Assembly: GCA_009777845.1 (NCBI GenBank)
Contig: WRLD01000007.1
Location: 28,761-92,760, forward strand
Direction of reading: 5' to 3'
Length of the DNA: 64,000 nt
From: Defluviitaleaceae bacterium
GTDB lineage: Bacteria; Bacillota; Clostridia; Lachnospirales; WQUN01
Positions 24,116-33,110 of the stretch are shown one piece after another; the first letter of the stretch is position 1; every line of letters starts with the position of its first letter. Made by a program: the position numbers and the translations under genes. The notes under the pieces are model-generated. The model was not told the origin of the DNA and ran no database searches. It saw only the letters and a program-made list of their open reading frames with translations.

Positions 24116-25693
24116 TTAATTCACTATATTAACCATCTGCGCCGAATAATGCTCCACAATCCCATTCCGCAAATAATCCAACAAATGGTTCAGCATAGCC
24201 GCCGCCTCCGCCTTAGACATGGCTCGGCGCGGGTGTAGGTTGCCGTTCTCGTCTGGCATGATTAGGTCGAGCATAAGCGCGACATTTACGTCACGAATCG
24301 CCCAGTCGGCAATATCGTCACTGTCCATAAAGGGCGAAACGACCGTAGGGTTAAGCCCCAAATTGGTAAGCCCCAGGGCGCGTATAGTCGTGACGATTGC
24401 CTCCTGCCGCGAAATGGCGTAGTCGAAATAAAACTTGCCGTCCGCGCGCCCAAAGGCTATGCCTGCGCGCTGGATTGCTTGAATATATCTAAACTCGGGG
24501 CGGTTGGAGTCCACGTCCGAAAACAGCGTAAGCGGCACCTGCGGCTGACCGCGGGTCGCCCTTGGCAGAACGACCTCCTCCACGGGCAGCTTGATTGCCT
24601 TCGCCAACGCGGTCAAAAACTCGCCGCGCGTTATGGCTTGGTTGGGTATATAAAAGCGCGGATTGCCCTGCAAAATTTGCATAGCAAAAAGCCTGTGAAT
24701 ATCGTCCTCGGCGGAATGTCCGCGTATAAAGCTCAAATCGGGGGCTGGTAGCTGTTCAAACACGTTAAAGGTTTCCATCGAATGTGTGCCAGTGTTGGGA
24801 ACGTCCCACATGAAATTTGGCTTGTTGAAAATATCGTAGCGAAGCCCTGCAAAGCTCTGATGAAGCTCGCGGAAATTGCCCTCGAAGCTGATTACCGTAG
24901 GCTCGTTTTGTACAAATTGCAGCTCCTTATTGACGGTAACGCTCGGGCGAATTTGGTACTGCAACGCCCAATCGTCATTCACAATCGCGACATTCATTCG
25001 GTGGGTTTCCGTAGCCGACCAAGCCGTGGAAAAGCCGTAAAACTGCCCTGTTTGCTCCACCGTGGTCGTTCCGTTTGGACCGCCTGTGTAAATAAGCCGC
25101 GCGGAAATATCGCCGCGATAGAAATTTATGCCAGGCGTGCGGTCCTCTATTACGCTGACTACAAAGGACGAACGCGCAGGGTCAAGCACGAACGTACCTG
25201 CGGGCGTTGCTATTCTTTCCGCCCACGAATTTCTGTCCAGTACATATGTGTAAATCATTTGTGTGCCTTCGAGATAATACTGCACGTCAAAAACCTTGTT
25301 ACGCACTAGTGATGTTTCCGCTCCTGCGGCGGCGGCTACGCGGTGTTCTATTCTATATGTGCCGCTCTCCGAGCCGTTTTCGGGCGAGCCAGGCACAACC
25401 GTGTTTGTACCCTCAAAAAGCACAGGCACGCCGCCCAAGAAAACATATTCGCTGTACGCCATCTCTATATTGTTGGCGTTGCGGCTGTTTCGCGAGCGGT
25501 TGTTGCCCTGCCCTAGCAGAATTGTTTCCAATGTACGCGGCAGGTGACGGCTTTCGCTTATTCCGCCATAAAAGCCCATGTCGCCTATGCGGTGCGTGCG
25601 TGCGGAGCTTGCAGCGCTTGCACTTACCCCCAAGGGTAGGGATAGGAATATGCACGCGCTTAAAATAAGCATGGATAATAGTTTTATTTTCAT
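24116..25693 (-). CDS. Secreted SLH-domain protein
   Basis: 525 residues, AAGGAG upstream of ATG 25693. Signal peptide 1-26. Residues about 40-320 are an unrecognised beta-rich region. Residues about 325-510 hold three S-layer-homology repeats (DDIHRLFAMQILQGNPRFYIP...ITRGEFLTALAKA; SDVDSNRPEFRYIQAIQRAGI...ISRQEAIVTTIRAL; DSDDIADWAIRDVNVALMLDLI...MSKAEAAAMLNHLLDYL). SLH repeats bind pyruvylated secondary cell-wall polymer, so it is non-covalently attached to the cell surface. Its end faces the toxin-antitoxin operon, 16 bp apart. Confidence 0.85.
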   Translation of the reverse strand: MKIKLLSMLILSACIFLSLPLGVSASAASSARTHRIGDMGFYGGISESRHLPRTLETILLGQGNNRSRNSRNANNIEMAYSEYVFLGGVPVLFEGTNTVVPGSPENGSESGTYRIEHRVAAAAGAETSLVRNKVFDVQYYLEGTQMIYTYVLDRNSWAERIATPAGTFVLDPARSSFVVSVIEDRTPGINFYRGDISARLIYTGGPNGTTTVEQTGQFYGFSTAWSATETHRMNVAIVNDDWALQYQIRPSVTVNKELQFVQNEPTVISFEGNFRELHQSFAGLRYDIFNKPNFMWDVPNTGTHSMETFNVFEQLPAPDLSFIRGHSAEDDIHRLFAMQILQGNPRFYIPNQAITRGEFLTALAKAIKLPVEEVVLPRATRGQPQVPLTLFSDVDSNRPEFRYIQAIQRAGIAFGRADGKFYFDYAISRQEAIVTTIRALGLTNLGLNPTVVSPFMDSDDIADWAIRDVNVALMLDLIMPDENGNLHPRRAMSKAEAAAMLNHLLDYLRNGIVEHYSAQMVNIVN

Positions 25694-25743
25694 GGTATTC
25701 TCCTTTTTCTCAATGGATTTTCGTGGGTTTATGGGTTTAAAGG

Positions 25744-26238
25744 CATGGCACGCGGATTTCCGCGGATTTAACGGATTTTCGCGGATTCGTTCCTGCGTTC
25801 ATTAAGAACTAACAGAGCGCGGATTGATTGCATTACATGGATTTAAAAGCACGTCCGAACGAATCCGCGTAATCCGTGAAAATCCGTTAAATCCGTGTTT
25901 GATTTACGGATTTTCGCGGATTCTTTCTGGCGTAAACTGCGTTCTATGCTTTTATTTAGCTAGTACAGAAAGATATGGATTAAACGCTGATTTTGGCGGA
26001 TTTACACGGATTTCGCGGATTCGTTCCTGCGTTCATTAAGAACTAACAGAGCGCGGATTTATTGCATTACACGGATTTAAAAGCACGTCAGAAAGAATCC
26101 GCATAATCCGTGAAAATCCGTTAAATCCGTGTTTGATACCCTTTAAAAACCTACGTAATTCGCATTTCGTTAGTTTTGAATAAAGGCGAGAAAGAATCCG
26201 CGTAAATCCGTCAAATCCGCGTAAATCCGCGTTCCATA
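25744..26238. repeat. Family A repeats, two or more copies in tandem
   Basis: Two full left-arm/right-arm units (about 25744-25905 and 25975-26135) plus a further partial right arm (about 26190-26238). Units share CGCGGATTCGTTCCTGCGTT, CATTAAGAACTAACAGAGCG and AAAGCACGTC. They fill the whole gap between the two SLH-type genes; no coding sequence. Confidence 0.8.
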
Positions 26239-26244
26239 ATCTCG

Positions 26245-29200
26245 TTAATTCTCCACTAAGACAATATAAGCATCAGCACTCATATTAGGCGCAAGTGTTA
26301 CCTCATTCCGCCGTACATTAGTAAACGCCAAAATCTGTTGCCCTGCTTGCAATCCGCTTGCGCCGATTACTTGGTTGCGGTCTACAATCACCGTGTTGGG
26401 CTGTGCCGTAATGGAAGCGGTCGGGTTGGTTACGCTTATTCTGTCCCAGCCGCCTGTGGCAGGGTTAAAGACAGTAACGTCACGCAATTCCAGCGTGTTG
26501 CCGTTCGCGCTGTAAATAATGCCGCGCATGGCTAAATGACCCGATGCGTTGGCGGTTTGCGGTATAGGCTCGGTAAACGGCGCGTCTATTACCCTTACGG
26601 CGCGGCCGCCCTCCACGATTACGGTGTACGTATCGCCGATTACGGAAGCGTCCGTATAGCCGATAAAATCGTCAATGCTTGTAACGCCGCTTTCGTTTAT
26701 AAATAGCGTGTTATGGTCGATTGTAAACTCGCGTTCGATTGGCGTAAAATTCCAGCGGAAGCCGTCAAATAGGCTCATGGTTTCCACGCGGAAGCCCTCG
26801 AACGGCCATACGCGGTTAATCCGTCCGCGTACTATTTGTACGCCAGAGGTCGCAGGGGCAGCCCCTATGTCAACCACAGCGGCAGTACCGCCGTTAAGCG
26901 CGACTCTTGCCCAGTCGGGCGCGGAAATATGCCCTTGCTCCACAAGCCGTCCGTTGCGGACGACGATTGTACCCGCATCTGTTTGTATACTGCCTGGCAG
27001 TTCGAGCAAGCTAAACGCATTATTTGCCGAGGAAAGCACAGTACCTGCGCGGACAAGCTCATCTCTGCCTGTACGCACGCTCACCATGGCGGCGCGTTGC
27101 CCTGCGAAGTGGTTCTCCATAGCTATATAAACGGTAGAATCGGAACGCTGTAGATAGCGGTTTACATGCGCGAGCGTTACGGCTCTGCCGTCTAGGAAAT
27201 ATCGTACATTAGAGCCGCTTATATTTTGGGAAACAAGCGGACTGTGGTTTCGCCAGCCGTCTGGCGTAAGCTGGCGCGCGTTTTGAATTTGCAGGGTATT
27301 TTGCGCGGCGTTGTAGCCGCCGATTTGCCCTGTAAGAATTGCGCTTATGTGGTGGCCGCCTGTGTCGAGATTTATTTCGCGTACAGACTCCATCATCACG
27401 CCTGGCGCGAGAATGGCTTGGTTTACGGTAAGCCGCGCGTAGTCGCCTAGCTGAATTTTGTCGGGGCTTACTGGGCGGCCGTTTTCCAACGTCAAAATGC
27501 CGTCAACCACGGTGTACCACATGCTTTGACCGTTATTAAATTCCATTAGCATATCAAAATATCCGCCGTGGTTGCGTATTTCGCGAACGCGCCCATAACG
27601 CGAGGTAGTGTTTTCCGCCGCGTTTAGCTCCACTATTCTGAGCGGGTCGTCGTCCGCCGTCACGAAAACGACAATATCGCCAGGGATTACGTCAGAAATA
27701 TCCGCTTCACGAGGGTGGAGTAGGGGAAACATTTCGTGCAAGCCGCCGATTGTGTCGCGCATGTCATAAAATGGACGGCGGTGAACCTTTAATTGCCCTG
27801 TATTAAATGTAAAGCTCTGCTCCTTGCGGTTTGCATCTAAAATGGTCAAATAGCCGATTTGCGGGTCGATTTCCACCACAAGCCCGCGGTTTTCGGGGAC
27901 AAGCACCTCTTGCCCCACAAATTCTATAGCGGTGATTACATTTCCTACCAAAATAGCGTCATAAAACGCGCCGCGCGGCAAGCCTGCCGCAGGGGCAAGC
28001 TGGTTGCCCTTAAAGCGGATAAACGGCACATTGTTGTGGTCGTTTCCGTACAAGCCGCGGCTCATAGGGAACGTAAAAACGCGGTCTTGGTTGTTGCGGA
28101 AGGTCATAGTGCCGTTGTCCATGTCAATTATTTCCAAACGCCCGCGGAAGGTCTGTGTAACCACCGTGTTTGTTACGTTTACATACCAAATTGTGCCAGT
28201 AGCAGGCTCGATAATATACTCTATTTGGTCGCTTACCTCCAGTGAATTTAAGCCCATGGCATAGCCGCCGCGGAAAACAACCGCATCAAGCGGGCCAGTT
28301 TGTTGCGGCGAGGGGCTTCCTGATAGGGTGTGGCGTAGTATGTCCACGCTACCGTCCGCACGGCGTACATGTACGTGATGCCACAAAATTCCTGCGCCTG
28401 TTTCCGTATATTGCTCGCTTGTGATGTCTGCAACAACGCCGATTCGGCGTTCAAGCCCCATGGTTTGGTAAAGAACATTGTCGAGATTGCGGATAATTTG
28501 TGCCATTTCTTGCCGTGTTACGGAGCTTTTCGGGGCGTAAAGAGCGGCGGTTTGGCCGTTCATTACATTGCTACGCAAAAGCCTTTCTACATTAGTAAAG
28601 CGGTTGGCGGAAATGGTGTTCCAGTCCGTGAAGCTACGCGCGGAAACGCCCGCCGTGTTAGCGGTAAATGTCGCGCCTGCAAATAACATGGCTTCCGCAA
28701 CCCAAAAAGCCACGTCCTCACGAGTGGCGGCGGCGGTACGGTTGAAGCCCAGATTTTCTGTAGCTATTTCGGGGGCTTCGTCTGCTTCGTCGGCGGCTGG
28801 CGCGGCTGTGGTAAGCTCCGCCAACGCGGCTGTGTAGTCGTCTGGCTGTAGCATACCCATAGTAGATGCCAACTGCAAATATCCCATAGCCCACGCTGCG
28901 CCTACGGGTGTACCCTCGGGCAGGTCGGGCTGTGCCTCCGCCATAGTCAAGGCAAGCTCGCTAAGCCCTGCCGCACTAAGCGCGTAAGAAATGGCCTCCT
29001 CGTTGGTGATTGGCGCGGTTGGTCGGAATTGCGATTGCGTAGGGTGCATAATTTCCAACGCACCGCCGCGAATAATTACCTCGCGGTTGGCGTTATTTTC
29101 GGGCAGGTCGGTAAATTGCAGCTGTTGAATTAGTCGGTTTGCTTGCAAGCGCCCGACAAACTCGTTATTGACAGGGTCGGTGAGAATAAGCGCGTCCTCG

Positions 29201-29340
29201 GTTTGTCCGCTTGCGGCGGTGTTCGCGGCGGCGTTCGTGCCGTTGGCTTGCGTGGGTTCGTCCGCTAGGCTTATAGCAGGAATGATGAGTATAAGTACAA
29301 GTGCAAAGCATATTGCTTGCATGAAAGGCTTCTTAAACAT
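26245..29340 (-). CDS. Large secreted SLH-like surface protein
   Basis: 1031 residues from ATG 29340 (AGGGGG about 6 nt upstream; an upstream in-frame ATG adds ten residues but has no such site). Signal peptide 1-27 (QAICFALVLILIIPAISLA). Residues about 40-290 carry degenerate SLH-like repeats (PTAPITNEEAISYALSAAGL; FTDWNTISANRFTNVERLL; APKSSVTRQEMAQIIRNL). The remaining ~740 residues repeat a beta-barrel-like theme (GRLEIIDMDNGTMTFRNNQ; GLVVEIDPQIGYLTILDA; GRVREIRNHGGYFDMLMEF; GIIYSANGNTLELRDVTV), each a short OB- or SH3-like strand set. No enzyme signature. Likely cell-wall or S-layer associated; same direction as the downstream SLH protein but separated by repeats. Confidence 0.8.
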   Translation of the reverse strand: MFKKPFMQAICFALVLILIIPAISLADEPTQANGTNAAANTAASGQTEDALILTDPVNNEFVGRLQANRLIQQLQFTDLPENNANREVIIRGGALEIMHPTQSQFRPTAPITNEEAISYALSAAGLSELALTMAEAQPDLPEGTPVGAAWAMGYLQLASTMGMLQPDDYTAALAELTTAAPAADEADEAPEIATENLGFNRTAAATREDVAFWVAEAMLFAGATFTANTAGVSARSFTDWNTISANRFTNVERLLRSNVMNGQTAALYAPKSSVTRQEMAQIIRNLDNVLYQTMGLERRIGVVADITSEQYTETGAGILWHHVHVRRADGSVDILRHTLSGSPSPQQTGPLDAVVFRGGYAMGLNSLEVSDQIEYIIEPATGTIWYVNVTNTVVTQTFRGRLEIIDMDNGTMTFRNNQDRVFTFPMSRGLYGNDHNNVPFIRFKGNQLAPAAGLPRGAFYDAILVGNVITAIEFVGQEVLVPENRGLVVEIDPQIGYLTILDANRKEQSFTFNTGQLKVHRRPFYDMRDTIGGLHEMFPLLHPREADISDVIPGDIVVFVTADDDPLRIVELNAAENTTSRYGRVREIRNHGGYFDMLMEFNNGQSMWYTVVDGILTLENGRPVSPDKIQLGDYARLTVNQAILAPGVMMESVREINLDTGGHHISAILTGQIGGYNAAQNTLQIQNARQLTPDGWRNHSPLVSQNISGSNVRYFLDGRAVTLAHVNRYLQRSDSTVYIAMENHFAGQRAAMVSVRTGRDELVRAGTVLSSANNAFSLLELPGSIQTDAGTIVVRNGRLVEQGHISAPDWARVALNGGTAAVVDIGAAPATSGVQIVRGRINRVWPFEGFRVETMSLFDGFRWNFTPIEREFTIDHNTLFINESGVTSIDDFIGYTDASVIGDTYTVIVEGGRAVRVIDAPFTEPIPQTANASGHLAMRGIIYSANGNTLELRDVTVFNPATGGWDRISVTNPTASITAQPNTVIVDRNQVIGASGLQAGQQILAFTNVRRNEVTLAPNMSADAYIVLVEN

Positions 29341-29454
29341 GTAATCCCCCTTGGGTTTAGGATTTGGCAATTTCTTTAGGAAGTTTTTAGGCTATTGGTC
29401 TTAGTGCAGTCACATTATACAACAGTATTAAATAAATACCAAGCAATTTGTTTT

Positions 29455-30321
29455 TCATTTTTTTAAAAGAAATGGAAACATTCCTTTTACTCGTAGCATA
29501 GCCCCATAAATCTCTTTCTTACTATACCGTTTTCCGCAATCCGCGTGGAGCTTCTGTGCGGCGGCTTTTAGGCTGCAATCGGATTTTAGCATAATATCTA
29601 CTAGCCGCGCCTCTATGGATAATTGCTCGTCCTCGTTTTCCGCGGCAGTGTCAAGCGGCGGTGCGCCGTGTATCACGCAGGTGTATTCGCCCTTTTCGTA
29701 GGGGTGGTTTATTATTTCGTCCAGAATTTCTTGTGCCGTGCCGCGGTAAATCCGCTCGAATTTTTTGGAAATATCGTTGCATAGGCAGATTTGTGCGGCG
29801 GGCAGCTGTTCCTTTAGCAAGCCAAGCACGGAAAAAATGCGCTTGGGCGATTCGTAGAATACGACAGTTTGTGTAGCTGAAAGGACATCTATAAGTGTGC
29901 CTAGCGCGTTTTTGCCGCGCGGCAAAAAGCCGATAAACGAAAAGCGCGATAACGCGAAGCCCGAAACAGAAAGTGCGGCAATGACCGCGCTCGCGCCGCA
30001 AACAGGCACGACCTCTATACCCGCCTCCGCCGCAAGCCGCACAATTGTATGCCCGGGGTCGGAAATGCAGGGCGTGCCGGCATCGGAAATAAGCGCGACA
30101 TTTTTGCCCTCCAGCAACGCGTTAATAAAAAAATCCCCGCGTTTTTCCTCATTAAATTTATGACACGAAAACATAGGGGTTTTTATATTAAAATGCGAAA
30201 GCAGACCGCGGCTGTGGCGCGTGTCCTCGGCGGCAATCATATCAACCTCGCCCAAAATGCGAATCGCACGGGCGGTAATATCTTCCAGATTGCCAATCGG
30301 CGTAGCGACAATATATAACAA
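29455..30321 (-). CDS. rsmI: 16S rRNA (cytidine-1402 2'-O)-methyltransferase
   Basis: 288 residues from TTG 30321, giving the family N-terminus M-LYIVATPIGNLEDIT; the longer open frame upstream overlaps the next gene and does not resemble the family. It contains AAEDTRHSRGLL, ISDAGTPCISDPG, VPVCGASAVIAALSVSG and YESPKRI, the tetrapyrrole-methylase-fold motifs that bind S-adenosylmethionine. RsmI methylates C1402 in the ribosomal decoding centre. The start overlaps the region just after the upstream gene's stop at 30323, so translation is probably coupled. The GGAGG is 12 nt from the TTG, rather far. Confidence 0.92.
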   Translation of the reverse strand: MLYIVATPIGNLEDITARAIRILGEVDMIAAEDTRHSRGLLSHFNIKTPMFSCHKFNEEKRGDFFINALLEGKNVALISDAGTPCISDPGHTIVRLAAEAGIEVVPVCGASAVIAALSVSGFALSRFSFIGFLPRGKNALGTLIDVLSATQTVVFYESPKRIFSVLGLLKEQLPAAQICLCNDISKKFERIYRGTAQEILDEIINHPYEKGEYTCVIHGAPPLDTAAENEDEQLSIEARLVDIMLKSDCSLKAAAQKLHADCGKRYSKKEIYGAMLRVKGMFPFLLKK

Positions 30322-30322
30322 A

Positions 30323-30886
30323 TTACACCACAACCTCCATATTGATATTCGGGTCGTAGCCTCCGTCGTCGGCATGAAAAAGATAATCGCGGCGTATGTA
30401 TACCCGCTTTTCCTCCATGTCATAAAAACGGCGGCGGCGTTTCGAGGGCGTATCGTCGCTTCGGCGTGTCGTTTTTTCTTCCTCAATGGCGCGTTCGCGG
30501 CGGCGTATTGCCATTATTTGCTGGTCAACCTTGTTTATCTGTAGCTTTATGTCCATTGTGCCAATATCGCGCGTGCGTTCGTCTAGGTTGCTTGTGTAAA
30601 CCTCGCCGAGCTTCGCGACTAGCTGCGCCCGTACCTGATGCGCCTTGCGTAGGGAATCCGTGTTGCTCAACCGCGTGACCCCTGTTTTCTTCTTGGCAGG
30701 GCGTTGCTTGCGTTGCTCCTCGCGAATTTTTTCGCGTGCGGCAATAAGGCGTTGCAACAGGCTTTCCGTTTGCGATTCTTGGAATTTTTTAAATTCCGCC
30801 GTGAAGCTCTTGGCTGGCGCGTCGGCGGTTTTAAAGGCTATGCCCTTGCCGCGCTTGAAATTGCTAGAATACCCTCTAATAGTCAT
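30323..30886 (-). CDS. Unknown basic coiled-coil protein
   Basis: 187 residues, very rich in Lys, Arg, Glu and Gln. Residues about 25-65 and 75-145 are helical with coiled-coil heptads (FKKFQESQTESLLQRLIAAR; LINKVDQQIMAIRRRERAI-like region). The end is acidic/aromatic (YIRRDYLFHADDGGYDPNINMEVVV). No signal peptide or membrane helix. I do not recognise the family. It directly precedes rsmI. The ribosome-binding site (GGGAAG, 4 nt from the ATG) is weak. Confidence 0.65.
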   Translation of the reverse strand: MTIRGYSSNFKRGKGIAFKTADAPAKSFTAEFKKFQESQTESLLQRLIAAREKIREEQRKQRPAKKKTGVTRLSNTDSLRKAHQVRAQLVAKLGEVYTSNLDERTRDIGTMDIKLQINKVDQQIMAIRRRERAIEEEKTTRRSDDTPSKRRRRFYDMEEKRVYIRRDYLFHADDGGYDPNINMEVVV

Positions 30887-30975
30887 ACGGCTTCCCTGCC
30901 TTTGTTCTGCGAATTACATTCCCTATAGTGTTTATCGGAAATTTTTTCATTTTTGTTAATAGGAAAAGGAGGGGC

Positions 30976-31302
30976 GATGGAACGCGGATTTTAAAGGCAT
31001 GGAACGCGGATTTACGCGGATTTAACGGATTTTCGCGGATTTTTTCGTGCGTTCATTAGAACTAGCGGAATGTGGATTACGTGGGTTTTTATTTACACGG
31101 ATTTTAAAGGCAATGGAACGCGGATTTACACGGATTACGCGGATTCGTTCTCGCATTCATTCAGAACTAGGGAAGTGTGAATTGCGTGCTTTTTTATTTA
31201 CGCGGATTTTTTCGTGCGTTCATTGAGAAATAAACGTCAATACATTTTCCCACGAGCCAATCTGCGAAATCCGCGAGAATCCGCCAAATCCGTGTTCCAT
31301 TA
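30976..31302. repeat. Family A repeats, nested copies
   Basis: At least two left arms (about 30976-31055 and 31108-31165), a partial third (31200-31225) and one right arm (31245-31302) ending CCGTGTTCCAT. No gene in this stretch. Confidence 0.75.
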
Positions 31303-31336
31303 CCCTTAATTTACATGGATAAAATTTGTATCCCAT

Positions 31337-31450
31337 TGTAGGGGACGGATTTATCCGTCCCGAGGTACGCACGTTCGTCAATTCGGGGATGGACAACGTC
31401 CATTAACGCAGAGCGAGGTAACCTCGGGACGGATAAATCCGTCCCCTACA
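31337..31450. repeat. Family B palindromic element, copy 5
   Basis: TGTAGGGGACGGATTTATCC to ATAAATCCGTCCCCTACA, with the central GTTCGTCAATTCGGGGATGG and GCAGAGCGAGGTAACC. It lies between a family A cluster and the 3' end of the cupin gene. Confidence 0.85.
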
Positions 31451-31498
31451 AAAACCGTTACTGTGTCCGTTGATACGCAAATTGCGTGGGGTTTTATA

Positions 31499-32137
31499 TC
31501 AATCCCCCATCTTCTCCGCTATCGCCTTAGTAGCGTGTACCGTCCCATGAGGGTGGTGCGGCGGCGCGTAGATTACATATAGCTTCATAGGCTCGGAGCC
31601 TACATTTGTTATATTGTGCCACGTCCCCGCAGGTACAAAAACCGCGCTGTTGGCAAATACAGTTTGCTTGTAGGTCAAATTATTCTTGGCGTTGCCCATT
31701 TGTACTACGCCCTGCCCTTGCTCTAGTCGCAAAAACTGGTCGTTGTCGGGGTGTACCTCCAGCCCAATATCCTCGCCCACGGGAATACACATAAGCGTGG
31801 ACTGCATGTGCGGGCCAGTCCACAGGGTTTGTCGGTACATGTCGTTTGCTAGGGTGGCCTGCTCGATATTTACCACAAATGGGTTGGGGCCGTAATCTGT
31901 GAAAGGAACAGGCGGTCTAAGCAGCGGCGGCGAGGTGCTGTGAATATGCGGCGGTACGGTGGTGGTTACTGGTCGATGCGGCGGACGGTGAATAGGGTGC
32001 GGCGGCGGCGGCGCAACGGGTCGGGCGGGTCTTGGGGGGCTTGCGGAGCGCGGCGGATATGGGTACGGCGTAGGTCGAGCTGGGCTAATGTGCCTACTTC
32101 CATCAAAATTCCGCTGAGAATCTCTTTGATTAAACAT
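31499..32137 (-). CDS. Cupin-domain protein with proline-rich N-terminus
   Basis: 212 residues from ATG 32137 (GGAGG 9 nt upstream; the longer frame starts inside an inverted repeat). Residues about 15-75 are Pro/Arg/His-rich (SPPRPARPVAPPPPHP). Residues about 90-205 are a cupin: GEDIGLEVHPDNDQFLRLEQGQG and VFVPAGTWHNITNVGSEPMKLYVIYAP, with metal-type His and Glu positions (H-x4-Q/F-x5-E; H in AGTWHN). Similar cupins in Clostridia are found with sporulation or spore-coat genes, but the function here is unknown. It follows ylmG where ylmH and divIVA are often found. A strong hairpin covers its ribosome-binding site. Confidence 0.8.
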   Translation of the reverse strand: MFNQRDSQRNFDGSRHISPARPTPYPYPPRSASPPRPARPVAPPPPHPIHRPPHRPVTTTVPPHIHSTSPPLLRPPVPFTDYGPNPFVVNIEQATLANDMYRQTLWTGPHMQSTLMCIPVGEDIGLEVHPDNDQFLRLEQGQGVVQMGNAKNNLTYKQTVFANSAVFVPAGTWHNITNVGSEPMKLYVIYAPPHHPHGTVHATKAIAEKMGD

Positions 32138-32144
32138 TAAAAAT

Positions 32145-32183
32145 GCCTCCATATAATACAAGATACTTGTATTATATGGAGGC
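32145..32183 (-). promoter_or_regulatory. 18 bp perfect inverted repeat over the cupin ribosome-binding site
   Basis: GCCTCCATATAATACAAG (32145-32162), loop ATA, CTTGTATTATATGGAGGC (32166-32183). On the minus strand the GGAGG of the cupin gene is in the 3' arm and TTTTT follows the stem. It could be a terminator/attenuator after ylmG, a stem that hides the ribosome-binding site, or a repressor operator with TATAAT inside it. Confidence 0.7.
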
Positions 32184-32218
32184 AAGCTAGAAATGTTAAA
32201 CTTCTGAAATCGTTAAAC

Positions 32219-32499
32219 CTACAAAAACGACCTAAGCACATTAAGAATAAACGCCTGCACTATCCCTAATAGCACAAACACAATAACAGGCGAAAAGTCC
32301 AGAACCATTCCCGGCCGCCAAGGGGCGAACGGTAGAGCAAATTCCTGACAGGGGCTAAAATAGGCTCGGTCAAGGAAAAAAGCAAGCGAACAAAATCGTT
32401 ATTCCTACCGATGGGAATCCATGAAAGAATAATACGCACAATAAGCAGGATTTCTAATGCCTTAAAAAACCATCGAACAGCCTGGATTAAAGGGTACAT
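32219..32499 (-). CDS. ylmG: YlmG/YggT membrane protein, frameshifted
   Basis: The frame from ATG 32499 gives VRWFFKALEILLIVRIILSW and LTEPILAPVRNLLYRSPLGG, the N-terminal helix and middle motif of YggT, then runs into an atypical tail and stops at 32266. A different frame from about 32308 to the stop at 32219 encodes GMVLDFSPVIVFVLLGIVQA, exactly the missing second helix. One extra base near the GGCGGCCGGG run (about 32308-32320) would restore a normal ~93-residue protein. So this is a one-base frameshift, either real or a sequencing or assembly error. YlmG lies downstream of sepF in Firmicutes and affects division or envelope assembly. The start overlaps the sepF stop (TAATG). Confidence 0.8.
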
Positions 32500-33062
32500 T
32501 ATTTTGCCTTGCTAAAAAAATTTGTGTCGAAGGCTCTTTCTGTGGCGGAATCTGGCATAACCCTGTGATTTGCAGGCGAGAATGTGAACACATCTACACC
32601 GATTCTGTGGAACGAGCCGCCAATGCCCTCGCAAATTCCGCAGAGGTAATCGGCTATTCTTTGTGCCTCTACCTCGGGGCTGTCAACGTCCATTTTTAGA
32701 ATACAGGTTCTGCCGTTGAGGATATGGGGACGCAAAAAATCCCTCGCATAGTCTAGGCTGTCGGGCATGGCGTATATAATCTCAGCTTGACTTGCCTCGT
32801 AGCTAGAAGCTGATGCCTTTTGTGCAAAGTCAAAGACATTGCTTGCCCTGCGTGCAGAGGAAGAACTGGCCGTACTGGAAGCCGCTCTCGCCTTGGGCTG
32901 TGGGGCTTTTGCTCTTGGCTCACGCGCTTCGGGTACGTACTCATCTTCTAGCTCGTCCTCATAGCCATAGTCGTAATCGTAGTCGGCGTAATGCTCGTCC
33001 GCTCCGGGAGCAACCATAGATTTAGCGATTCTGTCGCCAAGCCGTTTGAAAAAAGATACCAT
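32499..33062 (-). CDS. sepF: Cell-division protein SepF
   Basis: 187 residues from ATG 33062 (GGGAGG 6 nt upstream). The N-terminus MVSFFKRLGDRIAKSMV is the amphipathic membrane anchor; residues about 22-85 are an acidic then basic linker; residues about 90-187 form the SepF fold (DYARDFLRPHILNGRTCILKMD...RIADYLCGICEGIGGSFHRIG...VFTFSPANHRV). SepF tethers FtsZ to the membrane and helps build the septum. The gene order HlyD-like, yggS, sepF, ylmG is the usual Clostridia division cluster, interrupted here by a family E element before sepF. Confidence 0.92.
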   Translation of the reverse strand: MVSFFKRLGDRIAKSMVAPGADEHYADYDYDYGYEDELEDEYVPEAREPRAKAPQPKARAASSTASSSSARRASNVFDFAQKASASSYEASQAEIIYAMPDSLDYARDFLRPHILNGRTCILKMDVDSPEVEAQRIADYLCGICEGIGGSFHRIGVDVFTFSPANHRVMPDSATERAFDTNFFSKAK

Positions 33063-33110
33063 GTGAAACCTCCCTGTTTCCGTATTGTAAGGAAGTGCAA
33101 CTTCCAAAAC

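Noticed and set aside
25744..26238. Family A repeats as a CRISPR array
   Set aside because: Units are ~10 bp, imperfect and arranged as inverted arms with no unique spacers.
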